Shown: positions 28,934 through 37,849 of the stretch, one piece after another
How positions within the stretch are numbered: position 1 is the stretch's first letter
Layout of the letters: each line of letters starts with the position of its first letter
Assembly (NCBI RefSeq): GCF_002157685.2
Contig: NZ_AP026738.1
Coordinates: forward strand, 4,774,001 to 4,838,000
Length of the DNA stretch: 64,000 bases
Origin: Comamonas thiooxydans
GTDB taxonomy: Bacteria > Pseudomonadota > Gammaproteobacteria > Burkholderiales > Burkholderiaceae_C
Reading direction: 5' to 3'
The notes under the pieces: model-generated
Database searches by the model: none
Seen by the model: the letters and a program-made list of their open reading frames with translations, nothing else
Told to the model about the DNA's origin: nothing
Translations under genes and position numbers: made by a program

Positions 28934-28957
28934 CCACGACGGCCAACCCCGTCGTGG
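28934..28957 (+). promoter_or_regulatory. Hairpin between tauA and tauB
   Basis: A 9-bp stem (CCACGACGG/CCGTCGTGG) with no T-run, directly after tauA. Such hairpins commonly protect the 3' end of the binding-protein message or partly reduce downstream transcription. Confidence 0.5.
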
Positions 28958-28991
28958 CTCCCCGCTTTGTTTCACATAGGAGGGCAATGTC

Positions 28992-29780
28992 ATGCCGACT
29001 CTGGATATACGCGACCTGACCGTCAATTACGAGGTCAAGGGCGGACACTTGCAGGCCCTGGCGCCTGTCAACCTGATCATGCATGAAGGCGACTTCGTAG
29101 TCGCTCTGGGGGCATCCGGCTGCGGCAAGACCACGCTGCTCAACTGCATGGCAGGTTTTCTCGCGCCCTCCAGCGGCCAGATCCTGCTGGACGGCAAACC
29201 CATTCAGGGCCCCGGAGCCAACCAAGGTGTGGTGTTTCAGAAGCATGCGCTGATGCCATGGCTCAATGTGATCGACAACGTCGCACTGGGACTGCGCATG
29301 CGCGGCATGGACCTGAAGCAGCGCACGCAAATCGCCGAAGAGAAACTGGGCCTCGTCGGCTTGCAGGACTACGCCAGGCGTGCCGTTTACGAGCTCTCGG
29401 GCGGCATGCAGCAGCGGGTCGGCATTGCCCGCGCGCTGGCCAACGACCCCGCACTGCTGCTGATGGACGAACCCATGGGTGCGCTGGACGCCTTCACGCG
29501 CGAGCAGGTTCAGGAAATCCTGCTGCGCGTATGGCATGCAACCCACAAGATGGTGTTCTTCATCACCCATTCGGTGGAGGAGGCGCTGTTTCTCGCCAGC
29601 CGGCTGATCGTCATGAGCCCCAGCCCGGGCCGCATCTCCCATGTCTACGACGAGATGCCGTTCTGCCATGAGTTTCTGCGCACCGGCGATGCACGTGCCG
29701 TCAAGTCGCGCCCCGACTTCATCAGGATGCGCGAAGAAGTTCTGAGTCTGATTCACCACCGGGAGCCTGCCAATGTCTGA
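28992..29780 (+). CDS. tauB: Taurine ABC transporter ATP-binding protein
   Basis: A 262-residue ATPase. Walker A is GASGCGKTT, the signature is [15 protein letters not shown], Walker B is LLLMDEP and the switch His is in [14 protein letters not shown]. The Q-loop ([13 protein letters not shown]) is typical of the nitrate/sulfonate/taurine group. TAGGAGGGC lies 11 bases before the ATG. It couples ATP hydrolysis to taurine uptake with TauA and TauC. Confidence 0.92.
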   Translation: MPTLDIRDLTVNYEVKGGHLQALAPVNLIMHEGDFVVALGASGCGKTTLLNCMAGFLAPSSGQILLDGKPIQGPGANQGVVFQKHALMPWLNVIDNVALGLRMRGMDLKQRTQIAEEKLGLVGLQDYARRAVYELSGGMQQRVGIARALANDPALLLMDEPMGALDAFTREQVQEILLRVWHATHKMVFFITHSVEEALFLASRLIVMSPSPGRISHVYDEMPFCHEFLRTGDARAVKSRPDFIRMREEVLSLIHHREPANV

Positions 29781-30654
29781 AGCAGTCCAAATCAACCATC
29801 TGCCCGCCACGACAGCGCGCGTGCAGCCCAAGACCACTGCCCCGCAGGCGTCAGGACCGGTGAAGACCAGTCGCTTCAAGACCCCCGGCGAAGGCTCCAG
29901 CCTCGGCATCAGCATCGTCACCGTGGCCCTGTTGCTGGCACTGTGGTTCGCCGCCACCAATCTCGGCTGGATCAAGCCCTTGTTCCTGCCCAGCCCGCAG
30001 GCGGTGTTCCAGCAGTTCTATGAATACCTGACCGGGCAGGCCAACGACAAGCCGCTGTGGCAGCATTTTTCCGCAAGTCTGCTGCGTGTGACCGTGGCAT
30101 TCTGGCTGGCCTTCATGATTGCGGTTCCGCTGGGCATTGCGATGGGAATGTCACGCTTTGCACGCGGCATCTTCGACCCCCCCATCGAGTTCTACCGCCC
30201 CCTGCCGCCACTGGCCTATCTGCCGCTGATCATCATCTGGTTCGGCATCGATGAAACGCCGAAGATTCTGCTGATCTTCCTGAGCTGCTTTGCCCCCCTG
30301 GCCCTGGCAGCCCGCTCTGGCATGCGCAGCGCAGCACAGGAGCAGATCAATGCCGCCTATTCGATGGGAGCAAGCTACTTCCAGGTGATCCGCCATGTGA
30401 TTCTCCCGGCGGCCCTGCCCGACATTCTGGTGGGCATGCGCATTGCCATCGGCTTTGGCTGGACGACTCTGGTTGCCGCCGAAATGGTGGCGGCGAACGT
30501 GGGTCTGGGTCAGATGGTGCTCAACGCCTCGAACTTCCTGCGCACCGACATCGTGATCATGGGCATCATCGTCATCGGTGTGATCGCCTATGTATTCGAC
30601 CTGTTCATGCGCTGGGTCGAAAAGCGCCTGGTTCCATGGAAGGGACGCATGTAA
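29773..30654 (+). CDS. tauC: Taurine ABC transporter permease
   Basis: A 293-residue membrane protein that overlaps tauB by 8 bases. After a 45-residue soluble lead there are about six membrane segments. The cytoplasmic EAA loop reads [32 protein letters not shown], which contacts the ATPase. The REST matches the SsuC/TauC family. It is the last gene of tauABC; there is no strong terminator in the 147 bp before the convergent VWA gene. Confidence 0.92.
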   Translation: MSEAVQINHLPATTARVQPKTTAPQASGPVKTSRFKTPGEGSSLGISIVTVALLLALWFAATNLGWIKPLFLPSPQAVFQQFYEYLTGQANDKPLWQHFSASLLRVTVAFWLAFMIAVPLGIAMGMSRFARGIFDPPIEFYRPLPPLAYLPLIIIWFGIDETPKILLIFLSCFAPLALAARSGMRSAAQEQINAAYSMGASYFQVIRHVILPAALPDILVGMRIAIGFGWTTLVAAEMVAANVGLGQMVLNASNFLRTDIVIMGIIVIGVIAYVFDLFMRWVEKRLVPWKGRM

Positions 30655-30801
30655 GTCCGGCCGCTTCCCCGGCGGAGGTGGCTCCGGCAAGCAGACAGCG
30701 GGCAGGCATTGCGCCTTCCCGCTTTTCTGTTCTCCGTTTTTTCGGCTTGTCGCCTGAGCTTGCTCGGCCTTGTGCGATACCTGTCGCACCTTGCATCCCG
30801 G

Positions 30802-32502
30802 TCATCGCCGGCACAGCATCTCGGCCACCGAAAACAGCAAGGCCTCGTCGATGTCGTGCTGCAGATCGACGGCAAGCCTTTGACGGTAGAAGACCCCCAG
30901 GTCCAGCCCGACGCCCAGGGCGCAGACCTTCACACCTCCCATGCGTTCCTGGGCGGCAAGAACCTGCCGCAGATGCTGATCCAGATAATGCTCGTCATTG
31001 GCCTGATGAGTCGCCGTGTCCATGGGGCAGCCATCGGAGACCACGAGCAGGATGCGACGCTGCGCGGTCTTTGCGCGCAGCCTCTGGCACGCCCATTCCA
31101 CGGCCTCGCCGTCCATGCCTTCCCGAAAGATGTCGGGCTTGCGCAGTGCCGCAATGCCCTGCCGGGCGTGACGCCAGGGCTTGGCCCCGTCCTTGAAGAC
31201 AATGTGCAGACGCTCGTTGAGACGCCCCGGAAACTGGGGCTGGCCGGCGCGCTGCCAGCGACGGCGCGTTCTGCCGCCATTCCAGGCCTGCGTGGAAAAA
31301 CCCAGTATCTCCACGCTGGCACCGGCCATCTCCAGCGCTCGCCCCAGCACGTCGAGCAACAGCGACAGGGGCTTGGCAAAGGTTTTCATGGAACCCGAGC
31401 AGTCCATGAGAATCGTGACGGCGGTCTCGTTGACGGGACGCTGCATTTCGTCCTTGAAGATCGCGTGCTGCTGCGGGTCCGTCACCAGCTGGGACAGGCG
31501 GCTGCCGTCCAGATGGCCTTCCTCCAGCCCGAAGTTCCAGCCATTGCGCTGCGTGCTGGCCAGGCGCTGCTGCAGATAGCGCGCCAGCCGCCCGGCCTGC
31601 AGCAATCCCGAGCGCGCCAGCTCCTCGTCCATCTGCTCCCGGAACTGGGCCAGCTGCAGCGCGCGGATCAGCTCAGCGGCCTGCACTTCCCTATCGAACT
31701 CGCGCGTGAACACCCGGTAGCTTTGCGCGGTGCCGGCCCAGGCCCGACTGTCGCCGCTTTGAGCCACGGGCATGCCGTCCTGACTCTGGGACTCAAAATG
31801 CAGAGGCAGGGCAAAACTGCTGCGCCGCCTGGGGCCGCCGGCACCGCGCGGTGCATCCTCCTGCGCCGCACGCACCGCCATGCCGACCCAGCGGCTGACG
31901 GCCAGGGCAGGCTCGACAAACTGCTGCTGCCGGTCTCTGAAGCGCCGCAGCCCATCCCAGTGCCGGCCCAGCGGGCAAGCCATGGACATTCGCGTGGACT
32001 CCACCAGATCGGCCATGCGCTCCGGTATCTCATGCCCGGTCAACCGGCTCCAGGCCGTGATGGCCACCGTAAACAGCAAAATTCCCAGACTGCTTTCCGT
32101 GAGGCCGGAATCCATGAAGGCCTGGCACCAGTTCACAAAGCGCTGACGCATGTTCTCGCGCGCTCCGGGCCAGGCCTCGGGAACCAGGCTCTCCACTCGC
32201 AACTGCTCCAGCAGCTCGAACACCATGCGCTCCACCGGGTCCTGGGGCAGGTGAGTCTGGAACAGGGCCTGGTCGCTCCAATGCAGACACAGCCCCATGC
32301 TGTCAAGCAGGCCGCGCTGATCCGTCTGCTGCACCGGGACCTGGCTATGGTGGGCCGCCGCCTGGGGTATGGGCGTGGTGCCTCGGTACAGCGTCTGGCC
32401 GCTCCATTGCAGGCTGGCGTCGCCGGCGATAGTGCGCAGCATGGCGCCGCCCCAGGCCTCCATGCGGGACAACGAGGCAGGGCCGGAGGTCCCGGCGCTC
32501 AT
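30802..32502 (-). CDS. CobT-like VWA-domain protein
   Basis: A 566-residue protein. The N-terminal two thirds are helical, with a cobaltochelatase CobT-like pattern (ALPLHFESQSQDGM, AELIRALQLAQFREQMDEE). The C-terminal third is a von Willebrand A domain with an intact MIDAS motif MDCSGSM (Asp367, Ser369, Ser371) and ILLVVSDGCPMD. Its start overlaps the stop of the CobS-like gene (ATGA). CobT and CobS power cobalt insertion into hydrogenobyrinate together with CobN; no CobN or cobalamin gene is present here. The context suggests a MoxR/VWA-type metal-loading or activation machine for a sulfonate enzyme. This role is an inference. Confidence 0.8.
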   Translation of the reverse strand: MSAGTSGPASLSRMEAWGGAMLRTIAGDASLQWSGQTLYRGTTPIPQAAAHHSQVPVQQTDQRGLLDSMGLCLHWSDQALFQTHLPQDPVERMVFELLEQLRVESLVPEAWPGARENMRQRFVNWCQAFMDSGLTESSLGILLFTVAITAWSRLTGHEIPERMADLVESTRMSMACPLGRHWDGLRRFRDRQQQFVEPALAVSRWVGMAVRAAQEDAPRGAGGPRRRSSFALPLHFESQSQDGMPVAQSGDSRAWAGTAQSYRVFTREFDREVQAAELIRALQLAQFREQMDEELARSGLLQAGRLARYLQQRLASTQRNGWNFGLEEGHLDGSRLSQLVTDPQQHAIFKDEMQRPVNETAVTILMDCSGSMKTFAKPLSLLLDVLGRALEMAGASVEILGFSTQAWNGGRTRRRWQRAGQPQFPGRLNERLHIVFKDGAKPWRHARQGIAALRKPDIFREGMDGEAVEWACQRLRAKTAQRRILLVVSDGCPMDTATHQANDEHYLDQHLRQVLAAQERMGGVKVCALGVGLDLGVFYRQRLAVDLQHDIDEALLFSVAEMLCRR

Positions 32503-33482
32503 GCCAGCAACGCCAGTGCAGATTCCGCGGGCGGCGCCAGCTCCTGGGCGAAGCAGCGCTGGAAATATTCGCTCACGATGGCGCGCTCGGCAGGCTCGCA
32601 TTTGTTGAGGAAGGACAGCTCGAAGGCCAGCTTCAGGTCGTGGAAGATGGCGATGTTCTCGGCCCAGCTGATCACCGTGCGCGGAGACATCAGCAAGGAC
32701 AGATCGCCCACCGCAAAGCCCTTGCGTGTCAGCCCGGCCAGCGCCACCATGGCGTCCACCTTGCGGCGCCCGTCGGCCGTGGCCAGGTCGGGCACGCGCG
32801 CCAGCACAATGGCCGCTTCCTCGGCCGGAGGCAGATAGTTCAGGCTGGTGACCAGATTCCAGCGATCGAGCTGGGCATGGTTGAGCTGCTGGGTGCCGTG
32901 ATAGAGCCCGTTGAGATTGCCCTGGCCCAGGGTGTTCATGGTGGCAAACAGCCGAAAGCAGGGATGCGGCTGGATCACCCGCTTCTGATCGAGCAGGGTA
33001 AAGCTGCCCTCACGCTCCAGAACCCGCTGGATGACGAACATCACGTCGGGGCGTCCGGCATCGTACTCGTCAAACACCATGGCCACGGGCCGCTGCAGCG
33101 CCCAGGGCAGGATGCCTTCCTGGAACTGGGTCACCTGCTTGCCTTCCTGCAGCACGATGCTGTCCTTGCCCACCAGATCCAGGCGGCTGATATGACCGTC
33201 CAGATTCACGCGCACGCAAGGCCAGTTCAGCCTCGCCGCCACCTGCTCGATATGCGTGGATTTGCCCGTGCCGTGCAGACCCTGAATGACGACGCGCCGG
33301 TTGTGCGAGAAGCCCGCCAGGATGGCTTGCGTCACCTGCGGATTCAGGCGGTAGGCCTTGTCAATGGCGGGAACATGCTCGCTCGGCTCGGCAAAAGCCG
33401 GCACGCTCATGTCCGTATCGATGCCAAATACATCGCGCACGCTGACGGTGCGGGTGGGCTGCAGCAGGCTCAGGTCAGTCAT
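32499..33482 (-). CDS. CobS-like AAA+ ATPase
   Basis: A 327-residue ATPase. It opens VRDVFGIDTDMSVPAFAEPSEHVPAID, the characteristic CobS N-terminus. Walker A is GLHGTGKST (Lys74), Walker B is VAMVFDEYDAGRPDVMFVIQRVLE, sensor 1 lies in FRLFATMNTLGQGN and the GLYHGTQQLNHAQLDRW segment is CobS-like. Of two successive ATGs (33485 and 33482), I used the second. It overlaps the IclR stop by 8 bases, so regulator, ATPase and VWA protein are one coupled operon. It is divergent from xsc-pta. Confidence 0.85.
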   Translation of the reverse strand: MTDLSLLQPTRTVSVRDVFGIDTDMSVPAFAEPSEHVPAIDKAYRLNPQVTQAILAGFSHNRRVVIQGLHGTGKSTHIEQVAARLNWPCVRVNLDGHISRLDLVGKDSIVLQEGKQVTQFQEGILPWALQRPVAMVFDEYDAGRPDVMFVIQRVLEREGSFTLLDQKRVIQPHPCFRLFATMNTLGQGNLNGLYHGTQQLNHAQLDRWNLVTSLNYLPPAEEAAIVLARVPDLATADGRRKVDAMVALAGLTRKGFAVGDLSLLMSPRTVISWAENIAIFHDLKLAFELSFLNKCEPAERAIVSEYFQRCFAQELAPPAESALALLA

Positions 33483-34299
33483 CATCGGCTTCCGGTGGAA
33501 CGTCGTCGTTAATGCGGGCGATCGCCGCGACGGCCGCCTGCAGCTTGGGAAGAAAGGACAAGGCCTTCTCCTTGGAAAAACGCATGATGGGCGCCTGCAC
33601 GGCAAGCCCCATATTGGAGTTGCCATGGGGCGCGGGCACCAGCACACCAAGGCACAGCAGCCCGGGCAGAAACTCCTCGTTGTCGAAGGCATAGCCCTGC
33701 GCCCTCACCTGATCGAGCTCCTGGTCAAGTGCCTCGAAGGTCGTCAGCGTGTTGCCGGTGAACGCTTCCAGCGGCACATTGGCCAGCAGCCGGCGGCGCT
33801 GGGCAGGCGACATCTGGCTCAGGAACAGCTTGCCCGTGGCCGAACAGTGCGCGGGCACGCGCGAGCCCGGATGCAGATAAAAGCGCAGCGGGGCCGGCGT
33901 CTCCACACGGTCCAGATACAGGACCTCGCTGCCCGAAAAAGCCGTGATGTTGCAGCTCTCGCCGAGCTCGTGCACCAGCTGGGTCAGCACTGCGTGGCGC
34001 GCGCCATGCGTGGTGTTGTTGAGCAGCACGTTCTCCGCCAGCCGCATCAGCCGCTGGCCTGTGCCGTAGTGGCGGCCGTTGCCATCTCTTTGCAGGATTC
34101 CGGCGCTTTCCAGCTGCGCAAGCATGCGATGCATGGTCGGCTTGGGCAGCCCTGTCTCTTCCACCATGGTTTGCAAGGTGAAGGGCTGGCTCTTCTGCGC
34201 CACGGCTTCCAGCAGCGCAAACAAACGCAGATTGGGCGTGTCTCCGTCCAGGCGAGCCGAGGGGGTGTCTTCGCTGTGCTTCATATCGTTGTCGATCAT
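33475..34299 (-). CDS. IclR family transcriptional regulator
   Basis: A 274-residue protein. The N-terminal winged helix is LRLFALLEAVAQKSQPFTLQTMVEETGLPKPTMHRMLAQLESAGIL; the effector domain includes RVPAHCSATGKLFLSQM and an NSNMGLAVQAPI segment. Starts at 34311 and 34353 are possible, but none has a clear ribosome site; 34299 gives a compact N-terminus. It is divergent from xsc, with paired AATTTATT repeats in the shared promoter region. It probably controls xsc-pta and its own operon in response to a sulfonate or acetyl metabolite. Confidence 0.88.
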   Translation of the reverse strand: MIDNDMKHSEDTPSARLDGDTPNLRLFALLEAVAQKSQPFTLQTMVEETGLPKPTMHRMLAQLESAGILQRDGNGRHYGTGQRLMRLAENVLLNNTTHGARHAVLTQLVHELGESCNITAFSGSEVLYLDRVETPAPLRFYLHPGSRVPAHCSATGKLFLSQMSPAQRRRLLANVPLEAFTGNTLTTFEALDQELDQVRAQGYAFDNEEFLPGLLCLGVLVPAPHGNSNMGLAVQAPIMRFSKEKALSFLPKLQAAVAAIARINDDVPPEADDD

Positions 34300-34321
34300 A
34301 TTAATTTCCATTTTTCGAGTC

Positions 34322-34377
34322 AATTTATTCCATAAAAAGAAATTTATTTGCACGAAAACAAAAAAATGCCATAGACT
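34322..34377 (+). promoter_or_regulatory. Probable xsc promoter with paired AATTTATT operator repeats
   Basis: A sigma-70-like promoter, TTGCAC (34348-34353), 18 bp, TAGACT (34372-34377), lies 56 bp before xsc. The direct repeats AATTTATT at 34322-34329 and 34341-34348 sit over and just upstream of the -35, a suitable place for the divergent IclR regulator. A second near-palindrome, GGAACCATGGGTTTC, is at 34399-34413. Confidence 0.5.
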
Positions 34378-34433
34378 GACATCGTTATTTCTTTTTTCGG
34401 AACCATGGGTTTCAAATTTTCAAGGAGACAGAG

Positions 34434-36245
34434 ATGGCTGCAACGGACAATCGTAAAGTGGTTGAAGGCGTTCACAAGATGACCCCTTCGGAAGCATTCG
34501 TGGAAACCTGCGTCGCCAATGGCGTCAGCGAGATGTTCGGCATCATGGGTTCCGCCTTCATGGATGCCATGGACATCTTCGCCCCTGCGGGCATTCGCCT
34601 GATCCCGGTGGTGCATGAGCAAGGTGCGGCCCACATGGCCGACGGCTATGCCCGCGTCTCGGGTCGCCACGGCGTGGTGATCGGCCAGAACGGCCCCGGC
34701 ATCAGCAACTGCGTGACCGGGATTGCCGCGGCCTACTGGGCGCACAGCCCGGTGGTGATCGTGACTCCCGAGACCGGCACCATGGGCATGGGCCTGGGCG
34801 GCTTCCAGGAAGCCAATCAGCTGCCCATGTTCCAGGAATTCACCAAATACCAGGGCCATGTCTGCAACCCCAAACGCATGGCCGAGTTCACGGGTCGCGT
34901 CTTCGACCGCGCCATCTCCGAGATGGGCCCGACCCAGCTCAATATTCCGCGTGACTACTTCTACGGCGAGATCGAGTGCGAGATCCCCAAGCCCATGCGC
35001 GTGGACCGCGGCCATGGCGGCGAAGCCAGCCTGCAGGCCGCCGTGGAGCTGCTCAAGACTGCCAAGTTCCCGGTGATCCTGGCCGGCGGCGGCGTGGTCA
35101 TGGGCGATGCCGTGGAGGAAGCCAGGCAGCTGGCCGAGCGCCTGGGTGCGCCCGTGGCCACCGGCTATCTGCGCAACGACGCCTTCCCCGCCAAGCACCC
35201 GCTGTGGGCCGGCCCTCTGGGCTACCAGGGCTCCAAGGCTGCCATGAAGCTGATCGCCCAGGCCGACGTCGTGATTGCGCTGGGCTCGCGCATGGGTCCC
35301 TTCGGCACCCTGCCCCAGCATGGCATGGACTACTGGCCCAAGACCGCCAAGATCATCCAGATCGAGGCCGATCACACCAATCTGGGCCTGGTCAAGAAGA
35401 TCGCCGTAGGCATCAACGGCGACGCCAAGGCCGTCGCGGCCGAGCTGAGCAGGCGCCTGGCCGATGTGACGCTGGGCTGCGATGCCACCAAGGCTGCGCG
35501 CGCCGACACCATCGCCACGGAGAAGGCCGCCTGGGAGAAAGAGCTCGACGGCTGGACCCACGAGCGCGACCCCTACAGCCTGGACATGATCGAAGAGGCC
35601 AAGGGCGAACGCACGCCTACCGGTGGCAGCTATCTGCATCCCCGCCAGGTACTGCGAGAACTCGAAAAAGCCATGCCGGCGCGCGTCATGGTGTCCACCG
35701 ACATCGGCAATATCAACTCGGTGGCCAACAGCTATCTGCGCTTCGACGAGCCACGCAGCTTCTTCGCTCCCATGAGCTTCGGCAACTGCGGCTATGCCCT
35801 TCCCACCATCATCGGCGCCAAGTGCGCAGCACCCGATCGCCCGGCCATCGCCTATGCAGGTGACGGTGCCTGGGGCATGAGCATGATGGAAATCATGACC
35901 GCCGTGCGCCACGACATCCCCGTGACCGCCGTGGTGTTCCACAACCGCCAGTGGGGCGCGGAAAAGAAGAACCAGGTGGACTTCTACAACCGCCGTTTCG
36001 TGGCGGGCGAGCTGGAGAGCGAAAGCTTCTCCGACATCGCCAAGGCCATGGGCGCCGAAGGCATCGTGGTGGACCACATCGAGGACGTAGGCCCGGCACT
36101 GCAAAAAGCCATCGACATGCAGATGAAGGAAGGCAAGACCTGCGTGATCGAGATCATGTGCACGCGCGAGCTCGGCGATCCCTTCCGCCGCGACGCCTTG
36201 TCCAAGCCCGTGCGCATGCTGGACAAGTACAAGGACTTTGTCTGA
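34434..36245 (+). CDS. xsc: Sulfoacetaldehyde acetyltransferase
   Basis: A 603-residue ThDP enzyme with a strong ribosome site (AAGGAG). The activating Glu is Glu62 in VVHEQGAAHMADGYAR; the ThDP/Mg2+ motif is GDGAWGMSMMEIMTAVRHDIPVTAVVFHN (GDG at 476-478). Segments NGPGISNCVTGIAAAYW and ETGTMGMGLGGFQEANQLPMF are characteristic of Xsc rather than acetolactate synthase. It converts sulfoacetaldehyde and phosphate to acetyl phosphate and sulfite. It is followed by pta, which uses the acetyl phosphate. Confidence 0.96.
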   Translation: MAATDNRKVVEGVHKMTPSEAFVETCVANGVSEMFGIMGSAFMDAMDIFAPAGIRLIPVVHEQGAAHMADGYARVSGRHGVVIGQNGPGISNCVTGIAAAYWAHSPVVIVTPETGTMGMGLGGFQEANQLPMFQEFTKYQGHVCNPKRMAEFTGRVFDRAISEMGPTQLNIPRDYFYGEIECEIPKPMRVDRGHGGEASLQAAVELLKTAKFPVILAGGGVVMGDAVEEARQLAERLGAPVATGYLRNDAFPAKHPLWAGPLGYQGSKAAMKLIAQADVVIALGSRMGPFGTLPQHGMDYWPKTAKIIQIEADHTNLGLVKKIAVGINGDAKAVAAELSRRLADVTLGCDATKAARADTIATEKAAWEKELDGWTHERDPYSLDMIEEAKGERTPTGGSYLHPRQVLRELEKAMPARVMVSTDIGNINSVANSYLRFDEPRSFFAPMSFGNCGYALPTIIGAKCAAPDRPAIAYAGDGAWGMSMMEIMTAVRHDIPVTAVVFHNRQWGAEKKNQVDFYNRRFVAGELESESFSDIAKAMGAEGIVVDHIEDVGPALQKAIDMQMKEGKTCVIEIMCTRELGDPFRRDALSKPVRMLDKYKDFV

Positions 36246-36254
36246 CGCCGTCTG

Positions 36255-36365
36255 ACACCCCCTGAGGCGCTGCGCGCCCTCCCCCTCTCTACCCGCTACG
36301 CAGGGGAGGGGGACGACACCCTCGGTGCGGGGCGGCCCTTCCTCGGTGTCCCTGTGTTGGGCCGC
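36255..36365 (+). repeat. Interspersed GC-rich repeat, copy 2
   Basis: It starts CCCCCTGAGGCGCTGCG, has a CCCCCTCTCTACCCGCTACG block, GGGGGACGACACCCTCGGTG and GCGGGGCGGCC. The same blocks run on the minus strand at 11838-11967. It lies between xsc and pta, an unusual place inside an operon. Confidence 0.65.
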
Positions 36366-36466
36366 GCCGGCTTCATGCGCCTGGGTAAAGCGCAAGGCCC
36401 TCGAAAGCCGACTCCCAGACCCCTGCGTTGTTCGCGCCGGGCCCTGTACTTCCCGCAGGAGCTTTC

Positions 36467-37432
36467 ATGACTCCCCCACTCTCACTTGCCGTGGCCGCCG
36501 ACGATGCGCCCGCCACGCCCCGCCCCCATCTCCAGCAATTGATCGACCAGGCCCGGGCCCGCGGCCCGATTCCTGTGGCCGTGGCCTATCCCTGTGACGC
36601 AGGCTCTGTGCAGGCAGCCATGCAGGCGGCGGAAGCCGGTCTGATCAGGCCCCTGCTGGTAGGGCCGCGCCAGCGTATCGAAGCCGCAGCCCGCTCTGCG
36701 GGTCTCGACGTGTCTGCCGCCGAGATCCACGCCACGGCGGACGACTCTCGCGTCGCTGCGGCCCAAGCCGCAGCCCTGTGCCGCGATGGCCAGGCCCGGG
36801 CCCTGATGAAGGGCAGCCTGCACAGCGACGACCTGCTGGGCGCGGCCGTGGCGCGCGAAGCCGGTCTGCGCGGCAGCCGCCGGGCCAGCCATGTATTCAT
36901 CATGGACATCCCGGGCTACGACCGCCCGCTGCTGATGACCGACTGCGTGGTCAACATCTTCCCCAGTTTGATGGAAAAGCGCGATATCGCCCAGAACGCG
37001 GTCGATCTGGCCCATGCCATCGGCATAGTCCAGCCCCGCGTGGCCCTGCTGTCGGCGGTAGAGACCGTCAACCCGGCCATTCCCGGCACCATCGATGCGG
37101 CAGCCCTGTGCAAGATGGCCGACCGCGGCCAGATCACGGGCGGCATTTTTGACGGTCCGCTGGCTTACGACAACGCTATCTCCCTGCATTCGGCGCACAA
37201 CAAGGGCATAGTCTCCGATGTCGCCGGTCGCCCCGATATCTTGCTGGCCCCCAATCTGGAAGCCGGCAACATGATCTACAAGCAGCTGGTCTATATGGCC
37301 AACGCCGAATGCGCGGGCCTGGTGCTGGGCATGCGCGTACCCATCGTGCTGACCAGTCGCTCCGACTCGGTGGCCAGCCGCATCGCTTCCTGCGCCCTGG
37401 CCGTGCTGGCCAGCGCAGGAATGCAGGCATAG
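36467..37432 (+). CDS. pta: Phosphate acetyltransferase of the sulfonate pathway
   Basis: A 321-residue single-domain protein of the phosphate acetyl/butyryl transferase family (no DRTGG regulatory domain). LMKGSLHSDDLLGAAV, SHVFIMDIPGYDRPLLMTDCVVNIFPS, ITGGIFDGPLAYDNAIS and APNLEAGNMIYKQL are family segments. GCAGGAG is a good ribosome site. It turns acetyl phosphate and CoA into acetyl-CoA, completing sulfoacetaldehyde dissimilation. The 221-bp gap to xsc is filled by an interspersed repeat, so co-transcription is probable but not certain. Confidence 0.93.
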   Translation: MTPPLSLAVAADDAPATPRPHLQQLIDQARARGPIPVAVAYPCDAGSVQAAMQAAEAGLIRPLLVGPRQRIEAAARSAGLDVSAAEIHATADDSRVAAAQAAALCRDGQARALMKGSLHSDDLLGAAVAREAGLRGSRRASHVFIMDIPGYDRPLLMTDCVVNIFPSLMEKRDIAQNAVDLAHAIGIVQPRVALLSAVETVNPAIPGTIDAAALCKMADRGQITGGIFDGPLAYDNAISLHSAHNKGIVSDVAGRPDILLAPNLEAGNMIYKQLVYMANAECAGLVLGMRVPIVLTSRSDSVASRIASCALAVLASAGMQA

Positions 37433-37516
37433 CGCAAGACCCGATCAAGGCCTGGCCGGACACCACCATGGCCGGGCCTTTCTGCCAAACGCATATCTCC
37501 CGCAGACGCCAGAAAC

Positions 37517-37550
37517 GAAAAAGCCTCAGAGTATTTCTACTCTGAGGCTT
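37517..37550 (-). terminator. Terminator of tRNA-Arg copy 3
   Basis: A 13-bp stem (AAGCCTCAGAGTA/TACTCTGAGGCTT) with loop TTTC and a minus-strand T-run. It is a variant of the hairpin behind copies 1 and 2. Confidence 0.85.
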
Positions 37551-37556
37551 AACGTT

Positions 37557-37633
37557 TGGTGCGGCTGGCAGGAATCGAACCCACGACCCCTTGGTTCGTA
37601 GCCAAGTACTCTATCCAGCTGAGCTACAGCCGC
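37557..37633 (-). tRNA. tRNA-Arg(ACG), copy 3
   Basis: 77 nt, identical in the tRNA body to copies 1 and 2. It lacks their TATAAT box: upstream, after just 2 bases, is a 21-base remnant of the 3' end of tRNA-Ser. It was therefore probably the second gene of a tRNA-Ser/tRNA-Arg transcript before the island inserted, and now depends on the island end for transcription. Confidence 0.95.
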
Positions 37634-37635
37634 AT

Positions 37636-37656
37636 TGGCGGAGAGGGTGGGATTCG
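37636..37656 (-). repeat. attL: duplicated 3' end of tRNA-Ser(CGA)
   Basis: A 21-bp perfect direct repeat with 48325-48345, starting TGGCGGAGAGGGTGGG and ending ATTCG. It covers the CCA end, acceptor strand and part of the T arm. On the inner side ACCCTCTC (37659-37666) makes an 8-bp inverted repeat with GAGAGGGT (37641-37648), as in a tyrosine-recombinase core site. Confidence 0.9.
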
Positions 37657-37715
37657 GTACCCTCTCGATTCCGATATTGTATATCAAAACCTTAGGGCTC
37701 AAATGAAATGCTTGT

Positions 37716-37739
37716 GTGTAGAAGCTCTGTGTAGAAAAT
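37716..37739 (+). repeat. Left arm-type repeat of the island integrase
   Basis: Two TGTGTAG units 14 bp apart, the second followed by AAAA. It matches 48239-48262 at 21 of 24 positions in the same orientation and lies 59 bp inside attL. Confidence 0.6.
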
Positions 37740-37849
37740 TTTCCGCATCTTCGTGCCTTCGTCAGTGCGCAAGTAACCAACCAAACATGTGTCTTTGATG
37801 GCGGACTCAAGGCAGTTGTCATCCATCATGAGATGTGCACAACGACCTT

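Noticed and set aside
27897..29975. A 692-codon minus-strand frame
   Set aside because: Antisense to tauA and tauB, with His/Gly-rich composition and no domain.
30802..33482. Rubisco activase CbbQ/CbbO
   Set aside because: No Rubisco gene is near, and the ATPase N-terminus (VFGIDTDMSVPAF) matches CobS rather than CbbQ.
34344..36395. A 683-codon minus-strand frame
   Set aside because: Antisense shadow of xsc, His/Gly-rich.
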